This document shows, piece by piece, positions 9,567 through 18,925 of a stretch of 64,000 bases of DNA. The first letter of the stretch is position 1. Every line of letters starts with the position of its first letter. Source of the DNA: CAZICM01 sp964537685 (lineage in GTDB: Bacteria; Myxococcota_A; Polyangia; Polyangiales; Polyangiaceae); contig CAZICM010000013.1 in assembly GCA_964537685.1 (NCBI GenBank), forward strand, positions 129,851 to 193,850. The letters run 5' to 3'. The notes below the pieces were generated by a model. That model did not search any database. It saw nothing but the letters and a program-made list of their open reading frames with translations, and had not been told where the DNA came from. Both the position numbers and the translations under genes were made by a program.

Positions 9567-9659
9567 GGCACCCGAATCGTAACGCATGAAGGCAAGAGGC
9601 GTACGCATCAAACGCACAACGCTTGACGCGAGATCGCCATCCATCGAGTCTTCGCACGC

Positions 9660-10253
9660 ATGCGCACAATAGCCTTTATTTCTACACTGGTTTGCATCAG
9701 CGCCACATTCAGCCTGGGCTGCTCCGACGACGAACGGCGGGCAAGCAGCTCGGACAATGAAACCAATTCCGTCCCCCAAGCCACCGGCGCGGTGAATATG
9801 GAAGTGTACGCGACAGCCGTACAAAACTGCCCTCCCGGCAACATCCATATCGATATCGGCAACGTCAACGCGGCACCTCCCCTCGTTTATGAAAACGGCC
9901 AAGACGGCGCCGAAGTGGCCTGCTCCGTGCTCGCGGAAGGCGCGAAATTCAGAGCCGGCGGAAGCCTAAAGAAAGGCATGTTCTCCTTCTCTTTTCACGA
10001 TGTGCTCACCGATGGCACAAGCGCGGTTGGACAAGTTCAGTTCAGCGACCCCAAAGACAGCACCGTGTATGCCTCGAGCGACCTCGGCCCCTGCGTCTTT
10101 CAATTCGCTCCCGGAGGCGAACAAGGCGTTTCCGCGGGACAAATCTTTGTGCAATTCGACTGCTCAAACCTTATTTCGATGACCGACCCCAAAGCCGCAT
10201 GTTCTTCGCGCTACGGCTACATCCGCCTCGAACACTGCGTGGGTTCACCCTAA
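9660..10253 (+). CDS. Lipoprotein, unknown function
   Basis: 197 residues. Signal MRTIAFISTLVCISATFSLGC with lipobox SLGC, a short acidic/Ser linker (SDDERRASSSDNE), then a strand-rich domain with scattered Cys (QNCPPG, EVACSV, GPCVFQF, FDCSN, AACSSRYGY, EHCVGSP) that could form two or three disulfides. No family recognised. The next lipoprotein starts 12 bases after its stop, so they form an operon. Confidence 0.75.
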   Translation: MRTIAFISTLVCISATFSLGCSDDERRASSSDNETNSVPQATGAVNMEVYATAVQNCPPGNIHIDIGNVNAAPPLVYENGQDGAEVACSVLAEGAKFRAGGSLKKGMFSFSFHDVLTDGTSAVGQVQFSDPKDSTVYASSDLGPCVFQFAPGGEQGVSAGQIFVQFDCSNLISMTDPKAACSSRYGYIRLEHCVGSP

Positions 10254-10265
10254 GGAGACAGCTTC

Positions 10266-10772
10266 ATGATTCAACGGATCATCCGCAAGCGCGGCCCAGT
10301 GCTAAGCGCCGCGCTCATCTCATCGATCGGCCTTTTCTGCACCGGCTGCAGCGACGACGAGACAACATCCACCGGCACAACAGCCAGCGCCACGCCGCGC
10401 AATCCTCACCTTGAAATTACAAGCCCCGCGGACGGCGCCTGCATTGCCATCGGCACCGATCCCGACGCGCGCATTCCCATTCAGCTTGAAACCCAAGAGA
10501 TGATCGTCCGCCCGCCGGAGTTTTGCGGCTCCATTTCGGGATGCGGCCACTTTGTTCTGCTCGTCAACGGCCGCGAAAACAACATCGGCACAACGCGCTT
10601 AATCGACGTCCTCTTGCGCAAGCTCGCCGATCGTTATGCGACCTTTGAAATTACCGCCGAGGCCCGCAACGACGACAACGAAGTGCTCGTCGACAAAAGC
10701 ACGGACACCGAAATTCCCGCGCGCGCCACGGTAACGGTCACAACCGCGCCTTCCTGCGCTAAAAGCCCGTGA
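10266..10772 (+). CDS. Lipoprotein, unknown function
   Basis: 168 residues with a good ribosome site (AAGGAGA) before the ATG. Lipobox at CTGC (ISSIGLFCTGC), Ser/Thr linker (SDDETTSTGTTASAT), then a beta-sandwich-like domain beginning PHLEITSPADGACI, similar in style to Ig-like/DUF-type domains that start with 'ITSPADG'. Cys pairs GACI, EFCGSISGCGHF and PSCAKSP. Its stop overlaps the GTG of the ROK kinase (GTGA), so translation is coupled. Confidence 0.75.
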   Translation: MIQRIIRKRGPVLSAALISSIGLFCTGCSDDETTSTGTTASATPRNPHLEITSPADGACIAIGTDPDARIPIQLETQEMIVRPPEFCGSISGCGHFVLLVNGRENNIGTTRLIDVLLRKLADRYATFEITAEARNDDNEVLVDKSTDTEIPARATVTVTTAPSCAKSP

Positions 10773-11755
10773 ACCGGCACAACGGCACACGCCTTCGCAT
10801 AGGCATCGATCTCGGAGGCACCAAAATCGAAGGCGTGCTCTTGGGCGAAGAACCCGAAGGCACCCTGTTTATATTGGAGCGCCGCCGTATCCCAACCCTG
10901 CGCGAACAAGGCTACGAAGCGCTGCTCGAGCGCACATCCGCCTTCATCCGCGAGATGCTCCATCTCTCGCAAAGCGATCCTGCCCTCATTCCCATCGGCA
11001 TCGGAATGCCGGGCGGTGTCACCCGAAACGGCCTCGTAAAAAACAGCAACACCACCTGCATCAACGGCCGCCCCTTCAGGACCGAGCTCGCAAAACGCCT
11101 AGGCCATTCCATTACATTCGAAAATGATGCCAATTGTTTTGCATTGGCAGAGACCCTTCTCGGAGCAGCCAAACCTTATGCGGACGGCCTTGTATTCGGC
11201 GTCATTCTCGGAACGGGCGTTGGAGGCGGACTCGTAGGCTCGGGCCGCCTTTGGCCCGGCCTCCATGGCATCGCAGGCGAATGGGGACACCACATCATCT
11301 ACCCCAGCCACGAAACGCTCTGTTACTGCGGCCGCCGCGGCTGTTTGGAGCTATTCGCGTCGGGCCCCGCCGTCGAAGCGGACTACGCAAAACGCTCGGG
11401 AAATACTCTTTCCCTCGAACAAATCGCCCTTCGCCGAGATCAAGATCCCCATGCAAAACAGGCCATCGGCGCCTTCCTCGAAGCCTTCGCCCGCGGCCTT
11501 GGAAACCTGATCAACATCACCGATCCAAGCGCCATCGTGCTCGGCGGAGGCGTTTCCAATCTCGAACTTCTCTACACCGAAGGCCCAGCCGCCATTGCCC
11601 GGCATGTCTTCAATGACGAGCTCCGAACCCCCCTTCTAAAACACAGCCTTGGCGACTCCTCCGGAGTGCTCGGCGCCGCACTCCTCAACGCTTCGTCTGC
11701 TTCATACAAAATCGAATTGCCTGCCTCAAATTCCGAAATGCTGCCATCGAACTGA
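10769..11755 (+). CDS. ROK family sugar kinase
   Basis: 328 residues from GTG at 10769. ATP-binding LRIGIDLGGTKIEGVLL, the substrate and catalytic region FENDANCFALAE (catalytic Asp), the ROK glycine signature VILGTGVGGGLV, and the zinc site HHIIYPSHETLCYCGRRGCLE are all present. Such enzymes phosphorylate glucose, fructose or N-acetylglucosamine; the exact sugar cannot be decided. It is the third gene of an operon with two lipoproteins. Its 3' end overlaps the convergent PAS-STAS gene by about 70 bases. Confidence 0.9.
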   Translation: MNRHNGTRLRIGIDLGGTKIEGVLLGEEPEGTLFILERRRIPTLREQGYEALLERTSAFIREMLHLSQSDPALIPIGIGMPGGVTRNGLVKNSNTTCINGRPFRTELAKRLGHSITFENDANCFALAETLLGAAKPYADGLVFGVILGTGVGGGLVGSGRLWPGLHGIAGEWGHHIIYPSHETLCYCGRRGCLELFASGPAVEADYAKRSGNTLSLEQIALRRDQDPHAKQAIGAFLEAFARGLGNLINITDPSAIVLGGGVSNLELLYTEGPAAIARHVFNDELRTPLLKHSLGDSSGVLGAALLNASSASYKIELPASNSEMLPSN

Positions 11756-12866
11756 GATCGGCCCCGCCTTCAATCGCGGCAAGAGCCATCTTCGGCTGAA
11801 TCCCGGCCAAAATGGCCCGGCTCCCCACAAGCGCCACAACCCGCCCCACCTTCAGCACGCCCTCGGCGCTCGGCACATCCACAATTTCGGCGCCCGTTAA
11901 ATCCAAAATCACAAAGCGCGCCCGCTCCTTCACAACCGCCTTCAGCACGGCCTCCGCAAGCAGCCCCGCCCGCTCCACCGTCACCGTTCCAATCACAGGC
12001 ACCGCCACCACATCGTCCCATACCTTTAGAATTGGCATCGATAATGATCTAATTTCATCCCGCTGCCATTCAATAATCGCCAGGCGGCGGCGCAGCTCTT
12101 CCTCGGTGCGCACCCGCTCGCTCACATCCAGCGCAAGCCCAGCCACACCCACCATATCGCCGCGCTCATCCCGCATCACCAAATAACGATTGTCCCACAC
12201 CACCCCGCCAAATTCCGTTGTCTGAAGCGAATTATCCCCTTGCAATGCCCTCCACACACTGTCCACCACCCGGGGATATTTTTCAAAACGCTCGAAAAAA
12301 CTCTGCCCGACCACCTCATGGGATTCTACACCCATCCTGTCTAATCCCATTCCATCGACATAAGTAAACACACCATTCATATCCACGGTCCAGAGCAGCA
12401 TCGGCACATGCTCGAGCATCAATCCAAGCAAATCGCGGCTTCGGCGAAGCTCTTCTTCCCTTATCGCCCGTTCGGCCCAGCCCGAATGCCTTGCCACGTT
12501 TTGAACAACATGCTCCAAATCCCCTTGTTTTTCGTCGGTAATATCGGCGCCCGTCCCAAATACCCGGCCATCCAGAAATGAACGCCGGCAACACCAGCGG
12601 AACCATTTGACATGGCCAGTCCCCGCCGCAACCCACGACGTCCACGAACACACGCCCCCCGCCTCCAATACGCGATGCGCTGAATCCCGCTCTAGATCGG
12701 GCACCAAATCGATCCAGGGCGTTCCCACAAGCGCCTGCGCCGCATCCCCCAAAATAGCGCGCAACAGCGGATTTACGGACGTGATGAGGCCATCCTGTGC
12801 TGCCACAAAAGCAGGCATCGGGCACTCAACAAAAAAAGCCTCCCGATCGGGTTCTGAACAAGCCAT
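11685..12866 (-). CDS. PAS-PAS-STAS protein, RsbR-like but lacking the conserved Thr sites
   Basis: 393 residues from the ATG at 12866 (an in-frame GTG at 12881 is an alternative). Two PAS domains (about 8-120 and 140-250; PMPAFVAAQDGLITSVNPLL and VPMLLWTVDMNGVFTYVDG) and a C-terminal STAS domain (about 275-385; VAVPVIGTVTVERAGLL... RFVILDLTGAEIVD). In RsbR-type stressosome proteins two Thr residues are phosphorylated; here the first motif reads DVPSAEG instead of DTxVA and the second reads MALAAIEGG instead of AQTLV, so both Thr appear lost. Its paralog at 17641-18843 keeps them. Distal gene of the opp-type region, 108-124 bases after the phosphoesterase. Confidence 0.85.
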   Translation of the reverse strand: MACSEPDREAFFVECPMPAFVAAQDGLITSVNPLLRAILGDAAQALVGTPWIDLVPDLERDSAHRVLEAGGVCSWTSWVAAGTGHVKWFRWCCRRSFLDGRVFGTGADITDEKQGDLEHVVQNVARHSGWAERAIREEELRRSRDLLGLMLEHVPMLLWTVDMNGVFTYVDGMGLDRMGVESHEVVGQSFFERFEKYPRVVDSVWRALQGDNSLQTTEFGGVVWDNRYLVMRDERGDMVGVAGLALDVSERVRTEEELRRRLAIIEWQRDEIRSLSMPILKVWDDVVAVPVIGTVTVERAGLLAEAVLKAVVKERARFVILDLTGAEIVDVPSAEGVLKVGRVVALVGSRAILAGIQPKMALAAIEGGADLSSMAAFRNLRQAIRFCMKQTKR

Positions 12867-12989
12867 ACCGCGCAGCCCCACAACACATCCAGGCCGGGTT
12901 CCTTACTTCCTCGGGCGCGTTGAATCAAGCAAGGATTTCAATTACTTAATGATTGGTGCGCCTTTGTGTGCATGCCTGTGTGCGCTCGC

Positions 12990-15746
12990 TCAATCATCAT
13001 CTTCGTCTACTTCCGCAATTCCCAACGCCCGCCTCTTATTCCGCGCCTCCACTTGCTGGAGCAGCTCGGGCGGAAGTTCCTGAAGCTGCTTTTTCCGCAT
13101 CCAACGCATCACCTGCTCCCCCAGCCCAGGCTGATCGTCCACGTTTTTAAAATCCCACGACTTGGTAAGCGCCTGCTCCGCGCCTGTCGCGCCCATCCCG
13201 CATTCCAAAGGCCAAGTGCGCGGCTTATACACATAGGGCGTGAAATCCGGCGTCGATGTGAACATATCCAGAGGAAGCCCTGCATTTTTCACAATCACAT
13301 TGGGATAAGGCAATCCGAGCACATGCGCGAATACCTTATGAAGCGAGGCCACATCGATATGCGTCTTCGAGACATAACCCCGCTTCACCCAAGGAGAAAT
13401 CAATACAAGCGGAGTTCTATGATAATCGATATGATCTCCACCCTGCTGGGGATCGTCCTCGGTAATCACGATCAGCGATGAAGCCCACAATGGGCTATGA
13501 GAAATGGCATCGACCATCATACCCGTCGCCTCGTCATTTACCGCGCACATCACTTCAGGCGTGGGGTTTTCAGGAGACACGCCGACCGTGTGGTCATTCG
13601 GCAGTGTCATATAGACAAACGAACCGAGATCGCATTTTACGCGGGCCCGGATGGCCGCGTGGCAGGATTTTTCTAAATCGTTGTAATCAATATGCTGAAA
13701 TGGCCCTCCCGGATACAGCGCATCGACCGGATTTTTCCCCGGCGGCGCCTTTGAGGGTACCCCCACGATTTCGCCTAAAATATCAAATGGAACGGAGTTA
13801 TTAACAAGCCAATCAAATAGCGAACCTTCCACCGGCTTTCCGGGGCTTGCAACGCCGCACAGAGGCACTTGCCTTGAGTCCAGGCTCCATGTCCGCTCGC
13901 AAAAATCCGTCGTCCGCCCATGCGTCGTCCATTGATGGCCCTGCGTCGATTTAATGGCCAAATTATAAAAATTATCGGACATCGTAAAGGTTTTACCCAG
14001 CTCGCGGAAATTCGTCCAAATGCGATCCATTTCCGCGGTGGTCAATTTCATCGCATATTGAGGATCGCCTTCCACATTGGGCAAATCTCCCAGCAGCGAA
14101 TCGAAGGTTTTGTTTTCTCTGACGACGAAAAAGACATGCTGAATATGGGGAGAAGGCCCTTCCGTATTGGTTTCGGGAACGGGAAAATCCTTTGCGCCTC
14201 CATCGCAGGACAGCGCTGGATACCCAGGGCGCGCTCCAACAGCGACGGCTTGAGCCACCATTTGCGTACCCGCGCTAAAATCGGCATCGGTGGGCGCGGC
14301 AATTTTTTGAATAGCGCCCCTCATTTGCGAACTTCCCTCGCCGTCACCGATATCCGCATATTCGAGCAGCGGCCCAATGCCTTTTCCGCGAAGGCTGGTC
14401 ACCGCCAGCGAACCATCCGCAAGCACCGAAATCGCGCTGGGCCACCACGCCGAAGCCAGCCTTCCCTTGGCGGTAAATACGGGCGGATCTTTGGTTAAAT
14501 CGACATCAAACGCCGCAATGGCATTCAATGCCGCGAGCAATACATACAATCGGCTTTGCGCGGCATCAAACGCCACGGCCGACACATCCAATCCTTTCAA
14601 ACCAGGCTCGAATTCAACAGGAATGGATGTGCTTTTCCCCGAAACCCGGTCAATCAATGAAATGGTCTCCCCGAAATCGTTGGCGACCACCATCCAGCGG
14701 GAATCCAAAAAGGCCATGCCCTGGGGATTTTTTTCGGCCGCAAACGAACGGCTCACCTTGGGCGCCGCGGGGTTGGACACATCGATCTCAATGACATTCG
14801 TGCTCCTCCACACGGGCACATAAGCAAAAGCGGAAGCCGCGTCATTGGGATCGAAATACACAGAGAAGGCTTCTTTTGTGCCGATATCGACGCTACCGAC
14901 CATTGTTTTATAATTCGGCGAGGCGGGATCGATATCAAATACAAGCGAATTGCTCGACTCCACGCCTGAAACCACAAGCTTTTTGCCATCGGGGCTCGCG
15001 GCCACACCCGCCACATAATAGGGTTCATCGCCGTTCATCGGCAAAGGCAGCGCATCGCCCGGAGACAGCGCGAGCGAACCTGTCTGCGTGTCCACGCTCA
15101 ACGCAAAGACTTCACCGTAATCGCTGGCCACATATACCCGATTGGGCGCGACATACGCGAGCGAGCTATTTAATCGCATTGGCGGAGTAAACAATACAAA
15201 TCCAGCAACAGGATCGGATACACCGATTTTCGTGGTATCCACAACGCGGACCGCATGATTGTCTTTCCCTGTATCGACAACCAATACAAAGGGCGTGCCT
15301 GGAATGGGCGCCAATGCCGTTGTAATGCTCCCCGAAAGCTCGGGCTCATCAAAATTAAATTCGGCGCCGGAAGGCTTTACCGTGCGTCCATCGGGCAAAA
15401 TCCGGGCACCCGTCGAGGCATCAATACCCGGCCTTTTAATGGCATCCCCCGTGGGCTCGCTCGCCGTGCATTTTCCCTGAACAGCCTCGGGATATTTGCC
15501 ATCCCACGCCGGGCACTCGGGCAGATGCGCTATTTTTGGCCACTCGCCCATGGCGGGACATGAATATGGTTTTGTAGCTTCCTCACACGATGAATTTGGA
15601 CATAAATAAGCGCAGGAGGTAGGCGCATAAGCAAAATCCTCATAATTGGGGACCGCCGGGGAAGGCGGAGCAGGATCGCCGTCATCTCCGCACGAAAGCG
15701 CGAGAAAGCCCAAAGACATGCCCATCACCAATTCAAAGCGCCGCAT
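12990..15746 (-). CDS. Lipoprotein with YncE-like propeller and phosphoesterase domain
   Basis: 918 residues. Lipobox in LGFLALSC. The N-terminal half (about 90-490) repeats strand blocks like a YncE/surface-layer beta-propeller (LVVDTGKDNHAVRVVDT..., VAASPDGKKLVVSG, MAFLDSRWMVVAND, LYVLLAALNAIAAFDV). The C-terminal half is a PF04185-type phosphoesterase: HVFFVVRENKTFDSLLGD (nucleophile Thr in ENKTFD), PNDHT and VITEDDPQQGGDHIDYHR (metal ligands). It is anchored facing the periplasm or outside and probably cleaves phosphate esters (phospholipase C or acid phosphatase-like). It starts 13 bases after oppF and is likely cotranscribed. Confidence 0.88.
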   Translation of the reverse strand: MRRFELVMGMSLGFLALSCGDDGDPAPPSPAVPNYEDFAYAPTSCAYLCPNSSCEEATKPYSCPAMGEWPKIAHLPECPAWDGKYPEAVQGKCTASEPTGDAIKRPGIDASTGARILPDGRTVKPSGAEFNFDEPELSGSITTALAPIPGTPFVLVVDTGKDNHAVRVVDTTKIGVSDPVAGFVLFTPPMRLNSSLAYVAPNRVYVASDYGEVFALSVDTQTGSLALSPGDALPLPMNGDEPYYVAGVAASPDGKKLVVSGVESSNSLVFDIDPASPNYKTMVGSVDIGTKEAFSVYFDPNDAASAFAYVPVWRSTNVIEIDVSNPAAPKVSRSFAAEKNPQGMAFLDSRWMVVANDFGETISLIDRVSGKSTSIPVEFEPGLKGLDVSAVAFDAAQSRLYVLLAALNAIAAFDVDLTKDPPVFTAKGRLASAWWPSAISVLADGSLAVTSLRGKGIGPLLEYADIGDGEGSSQMRGAIQKIAAPTDADFSAGTQMVAQAVAVGARPGYPALSCDGGAKDFPVPETNTEGPSPHIQHVFFVVRENKTFDSLLGDLPNVEGDPQYAMKLTTAEMDRIWTNFRELGKTFTMSDNFYNLAIKSTQGHQWTTHGRTTDFCERTWSLDSRQVPLCGVASPGKPVEGSLFDWLVNNSVPFDILGEIVGVPSKAPPGKNPVDALYPGGPFQHIDYNDLEKSCHAAIRARVKCDLGSFVYMTLPNDHTVGVSPENPTPEVMCAVNDEATGMMVDAISHSPLWASSLIVITEDDPQQGGDHIDYHRTPLVLISPWVKRGYVSKTHIDVASLHKVFAHVLGLPYPNVIVKNAGLPLDMFTSTPDFTPYVYKPRTWPLECGMGATGAEQALTKSWDFKNVDDQPGLGEQVMRWMRKKQLQELPPELLQQVEARNKRRALGIAEVDEDDD

Positions 15747-15759
15747 GACCTGACTCCAT

Positions 15760-16578
15760 TTAAAGCACGGCTTTTACAAGCGAATCTGTATAAGGATGCG
15801 CCGGAGAATCCAATACCTGCCGCATCGATCCGCGCTCGACAATCTCGCCCGAATACATCACCGCCACTTCCGGGCACAGATTGCGAACCACCGACAGATC
15901 ATGCGTAATCAATAGGTAAGTCAAGCCCAATGTATTCCGGAGGGATCGCAATAAATTGAGAATCTGCGCCTGAACGCTTACATCCAAGGCGCTCACCGGT
16001 TCATCGAGGATCAATACATCGGGCTTTAATGCGAGCGCCCGCGCAATGCCCACCCGCTGCCTCTGTCCGCCCGAAAGCTCGTGCGGATAACGCGTTTGAT
16101 AGGCGCCCGACAGGCCAACCCATTCCAATAGCTCCGAGACCCGGGCCAGAGCCTCTTGTTCGCTGCCCGCAAGCCGGTGGGCCAACAGAGGCTCGCTCAG
16201 GCAATCCCGCACCCGCATGCGGGGATTCAGCGTCGCGTACGGGTCTTGAAAGACCATCTGCATGCGCCTTCGCACCAGCGTCAGCTCTTTTCCCTTCAGG
16301 CGAAGCACATCGCAGCCTTCCAGCAACACCTGTCCAGAGCTCGCCGGAATTAATTTCAATATGGCCCTCGCCAGCGATGACTTTCCCGAGCCCGATTCGC
16401 CCACCAAACCAAGCGAGCCGCCCCGTCCAATGCTCAGCGAGACTTGTTTTACCGCCCGCACCGTATCCGCTTTTTGAAAGAGCCCCGCGTTTCTCCGCGG
16501 AAATTCGACGGATAAATCCCGCACATCCAAGAAAGGCTCTTCAGGCATGGCCGGCGGATCAATTTGATCATTTATCAT
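15760..16578 (-). CDS. oppF: Peptide ABC transporter ATPase, OppF/DppF type
   Basis: 272 residues. Walker A LGLVGESGSGKSSLARAIL, Q-loop MVFQDPYATLNP, signature HELSGGQRQRVGIARAL, Walker B DVLILDEPVSALDVS and the H-loop LLITHDLSVV. The C-terminal YSGEIVERGSMRQVLDSPAHPYTDSL is the typical oligopeptide-transporter tail. It is the second ATPase of the opp cluster (D is at 18926). In standard opp/dpp operons F follows D directly; here two other genes lie between. Confidence 0.92.
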   Translation of the reverse strand: MINDQIDPPAMPEEPFLDVRDLSVEFPRRNAGLFQKADTVRAVKQVSLSIGRGGSLGLVGESGSGKSSLARAILKLIPASSGQVLLEGCDVLRLKGKELTLVRRRMQMVFQDPYATLNPRMRVRDCLSEPLLAHRLAGSEQEALARVSELLEWVGLSGAYQTRYPHELSGGQRQRVGIARALALKPDVLILDEPVSALDVSVQAQILNLLRSLRNTLGLTYLLITHDLSVVRNLCPEVAVMYSGEIVERGSMRQVLDSPAHPYTDSLVKAVL

Positions 16579-16594
16579 AAAAATTCAATCAAAA

Positions 16595-17635
16595 TTATTC
16601 TGCCCGATCGTCTTCGGGCACGCGGATACAGCGGAATCCCAAGCCCGGAACTTCATAGGTATCGATGGCGGCGCCGCGGAGCGAGCTCTGAATTCCAAGC
16701 CCCGATCGGTTCCAGCCGCCGCCCCGGATCACATGCACGAGCACATTGGGATTCAATACCAAAGGATCTGTTACCATTTCAGAAGGCCAGGGCTCCCAGG
16801 TATCCTCGCACCATTCCCATACATTGCCCGCCATATCGTAAAGAATTCCACCCGGCCAAATCCGATTTCCTTTGGGATGCGATTTCACGGGCGAAGTGCC
16901 GCCTCCTCCGCAACCTGAATTGCCGCCCGGACTGACCAGCACGCCCGGCGCGAAATCCGCGTGTTCGCATGTGGGTTCCTCATTTCCCCAAGGCCATTTG
17001 CGGCCATCGCCACCCGTGGCTGCCCATTCCCATTGCGCCTCGGTGGGCAAGCGTTTTCCGCGCCACGCACAAAAAGCCTTGGCCTTTAAAAAACTCACTT
17101 CATTCGCGGGGTGATCGGGCCTGCGCGGATAATTCGCATATATCTCGGCAATTTTAGGCGTTTTGCATTGTCCGGCCCCGACGCATTCCATCATCGCCCG
17201 CACGGTCACTTCGGTTTCGTCCATGCAAAAAGGCTTTGTCAGCACGACGCGGTGAGGTTTATCCGAATCGGGTTTATGCCCTCTTTTAAAGCGTTTTGCG
17301 CCGCCGTTCAGGGTAAAGCCTTTGCCGATTACAAAACCTTCTTTACCCGTGGGCGGGATATAGACTTCCCCGGCTGGACAGGCCGGAACGCAGGTTTTTG
17401 TATTTTCATCGCAGCGTTCAATGGAAAAACATTTATTATTGCATGATATTGGCTTATTATCCGTTGAATTTGATACACCGGAATGGGAGGGAGCGGGCGC
17501 CGGGGCCACGCTGGCCGAGTCCACTGAAATTGAAGCCCTTCCACCGGCATCGGGCCTATCCGAACCTGTTTCCGCCCTGGCCGAGCAGCCCAGGGCAAGA
17601 ATACCAATGAATTGAAAAAATCGCGCCCCGCCCAT
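16595..17635 (-). CDS. FGE/SUMF1-domain lipoprotein, no catalytic Cys pair
   Basis: 346 residues from the ATG at 17635, 5 bases after the stop of the PAS-STAS gene. Signal with lipobox ILALGC; linker with Ala/Pro/Ser; Cys-rich module CNNKCFSIERCDENTKTC (about 65-90); then the FGE-sulfatase domain with GKRLPTEAQWEWAATGG, YDMAGNVWEWCEDTW, RGGGWN and GFRCIRV. Formylglycine-generating enzymes need a Cys pair near the end of the domain; here the matching stretch reads SSLRGAAIDTY, so oxidation activity is unlikely. Many such SUMF1-fold proteins in myxobacteria have other, unknown roles. Confidence 0.85.
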   Translation of the reverse strand: MGGARFFQFIGILALGCSARAETGSDRPDAGGRASISVDSASVAPAPAPSHSGVSNSTDNKPISCNNKCFSIERCDENTKTCVPACPAGEVYIPPTGKEGFVIGKGFTLNGGAKRFKRGHKPDSDKPHRVVLTKPFCMDETEVTVRAMMECVGAGQCKTPKIAEIYANYPRRPDHPANEVSFLKAKAFCAWRGKRLPTEAQWEWAATGGDGRKWPWGNEEPTCEHADFAPGVLVSPGGNSGCGGGGTSPVKSHPKGNRIWPGGILYDMAGNVWEWCEDTWEPWPSEMVTDPLVLNPNVLVHVIRGGGWNRSGLGIQSSLRGAAIDTYEVPGLGFRCIRVPEDDRAE

Positions 17636-17640
17636 TCTAA

Positions 17641-18843
17641 TCAATCGCCTTGGCCGTCCCGCATCGCATAGGCAATCCCCGCCTGCAGCGTCCCGCACGT
17701 CATCACCGTACTCAAATCGGCGCCGATCGTCACCAACGTCTGCGCCACAAAAGGCCGGATTCCTGTCAGCACAGCCTCGGCGCCGAGCAATGAAACAGCC
17801 TTGGCCGCCTTGAGCAGCGCGCTCGCGACCTGCGTGTCCACCACTGGAACGCCTGTGATATCCAAAATCGCAACCTTCGCGCGCGTCTTTCCAATGCCTT
17901 CCAGCAGCGTGTCCATCACCTGCGCGATGCGCCGCGAATCCAGCGTCCCCACCAAAGGCATCACAACAATTTCATTGCTGATAGGAATTAAGGGAGTGGA
18001 CACCTCCAAGAGGGCCGCCGACTGTTTTTGAATGGTGTCCTCGGCCCATTTCCGGTCGGTAATATCGCGGCCAATCGCATAAATGCGCTGTTCAGGGACG
18101 GAAGCGAACGATCTCCATTCCAGCCAGCGATAACTTCCGTCTTTATGCCTAAAGCGATTTTCCCATACGATCGTATTGGAATCGGATTGGGAAACGACAG
18201 AACGCACCATCTCCTTGGTGCGGGCAATATCATCGGGATGCACGAGCTTTAGCAAAGGAATGCTGATTAATTCGGCATGTAAATATCCCAGCGTCTTTTC
18301 CCAGGCCGGATTTAGGCGCCGTGTTCTTCCATCAAAATCCATAATCGTAAATAGGTCGGCATTTAGATTAAAAAAGCATTCGAGCTCGTTTTCGGCAGCC
18401 TTTTGAGCCGATGCATCGCGGAATATCGCGCTCACAAATTCCACCTGGCCGTCCCGATTTTTATGCGAAAGCACCGCGGTGGACGTGGGCAATTCCGTTC
18501 CATTGCGTCTCAAGAGAGGCATCTCCCCCATCCACAAACCATGCTGAATCGCGGCCGGTATGGCCTGCTCAGCCGCCATTTTCGCTACGGAAGGCGAATG
18601 AAATGCCGCTATACTGGCCTCAAACGTCTCATTTTCGCCAAGACCCACCATACGCCTCAAGCCCGCGTTTATAAAAAGCGCGGCACCGTCCGGACTCGCC
18701 AGCCCCACACCATCGGGCATCGCCCGAACCACAGCCGCCAATTTGCGGTCCAATTCATGTTCCGCAGCGGCCTGCTCAAGTTCTGCAATTCGTGCCCTCT
18801 GCCGCTCTATTTCTTCGCGCAATGACTGTTCGTCGCTCGTCAT
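17641..18843 (-). CDS. PAS-PAS-STAS protein, RsbR-like stressosome homolog
   Basis: 400 residues. Coiled-coil N-terminus (EQSLREEIERQRARIAELEQ), two PAS domains (about 38-150 and 160-275; the second with FFNLNADLFTIMDFDG and RHKDGSYRWLEWRS, a PAC motif), and a C-terminal STAS domain (about 290-395). The two RsbR phospho-Thr positions are kept: VVDTQVASALL and GIRPFVAQTLVTIGADLS. By family it would join stressosome-like sensing complexes with RsbS/RsbT; neither partner is in this window. It starts 82 bases after oppD and is followed 5 bases later by the FGE-like gene. Confidence 0.88.
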   Translation of the reverse strand: MTSDEQSLREEIERQRARIAELEQAAAEHELDRKLAAVVRAMPDGVGLASPDGAALFINAGLRRMVGLGENETFEASIAAFHSPSVAKMAAEQAIPAAIQHGLWMGEMPLLRRNGTELPTSTAVLSHKNRDGQVEFVSAIFRDASAQKAAENELECFFNLNADLFTIMDFDGRTRRLNPAWEKTLGYLHAELISIPLLKLVHPDDIARTKEMVRSVVSQSDSNTIVWENRFRHKDGSYRWLEWRSFASVPEQRIYAIGRDITDRKWAEDTIQKQSAALLEVSTPLIPISNEIVVMPLVGTLDSRRIAQVMDTLLEGIGKTRAKVAILDITGVPVVDTQVASALLKAAKAVSLLGAEAVLTGIRPFVAQTLVTIGADLSTVMTCGTLQAGIAYAMRDGQGD

Positions 18844-18925
18844 AAATCGTCCCTAACTTCAATCATGCCCAGCCCCGAAGATAAAAGTCTATTAAGTAGC
18901 ACGATTATTCAAATATATCCATGGG

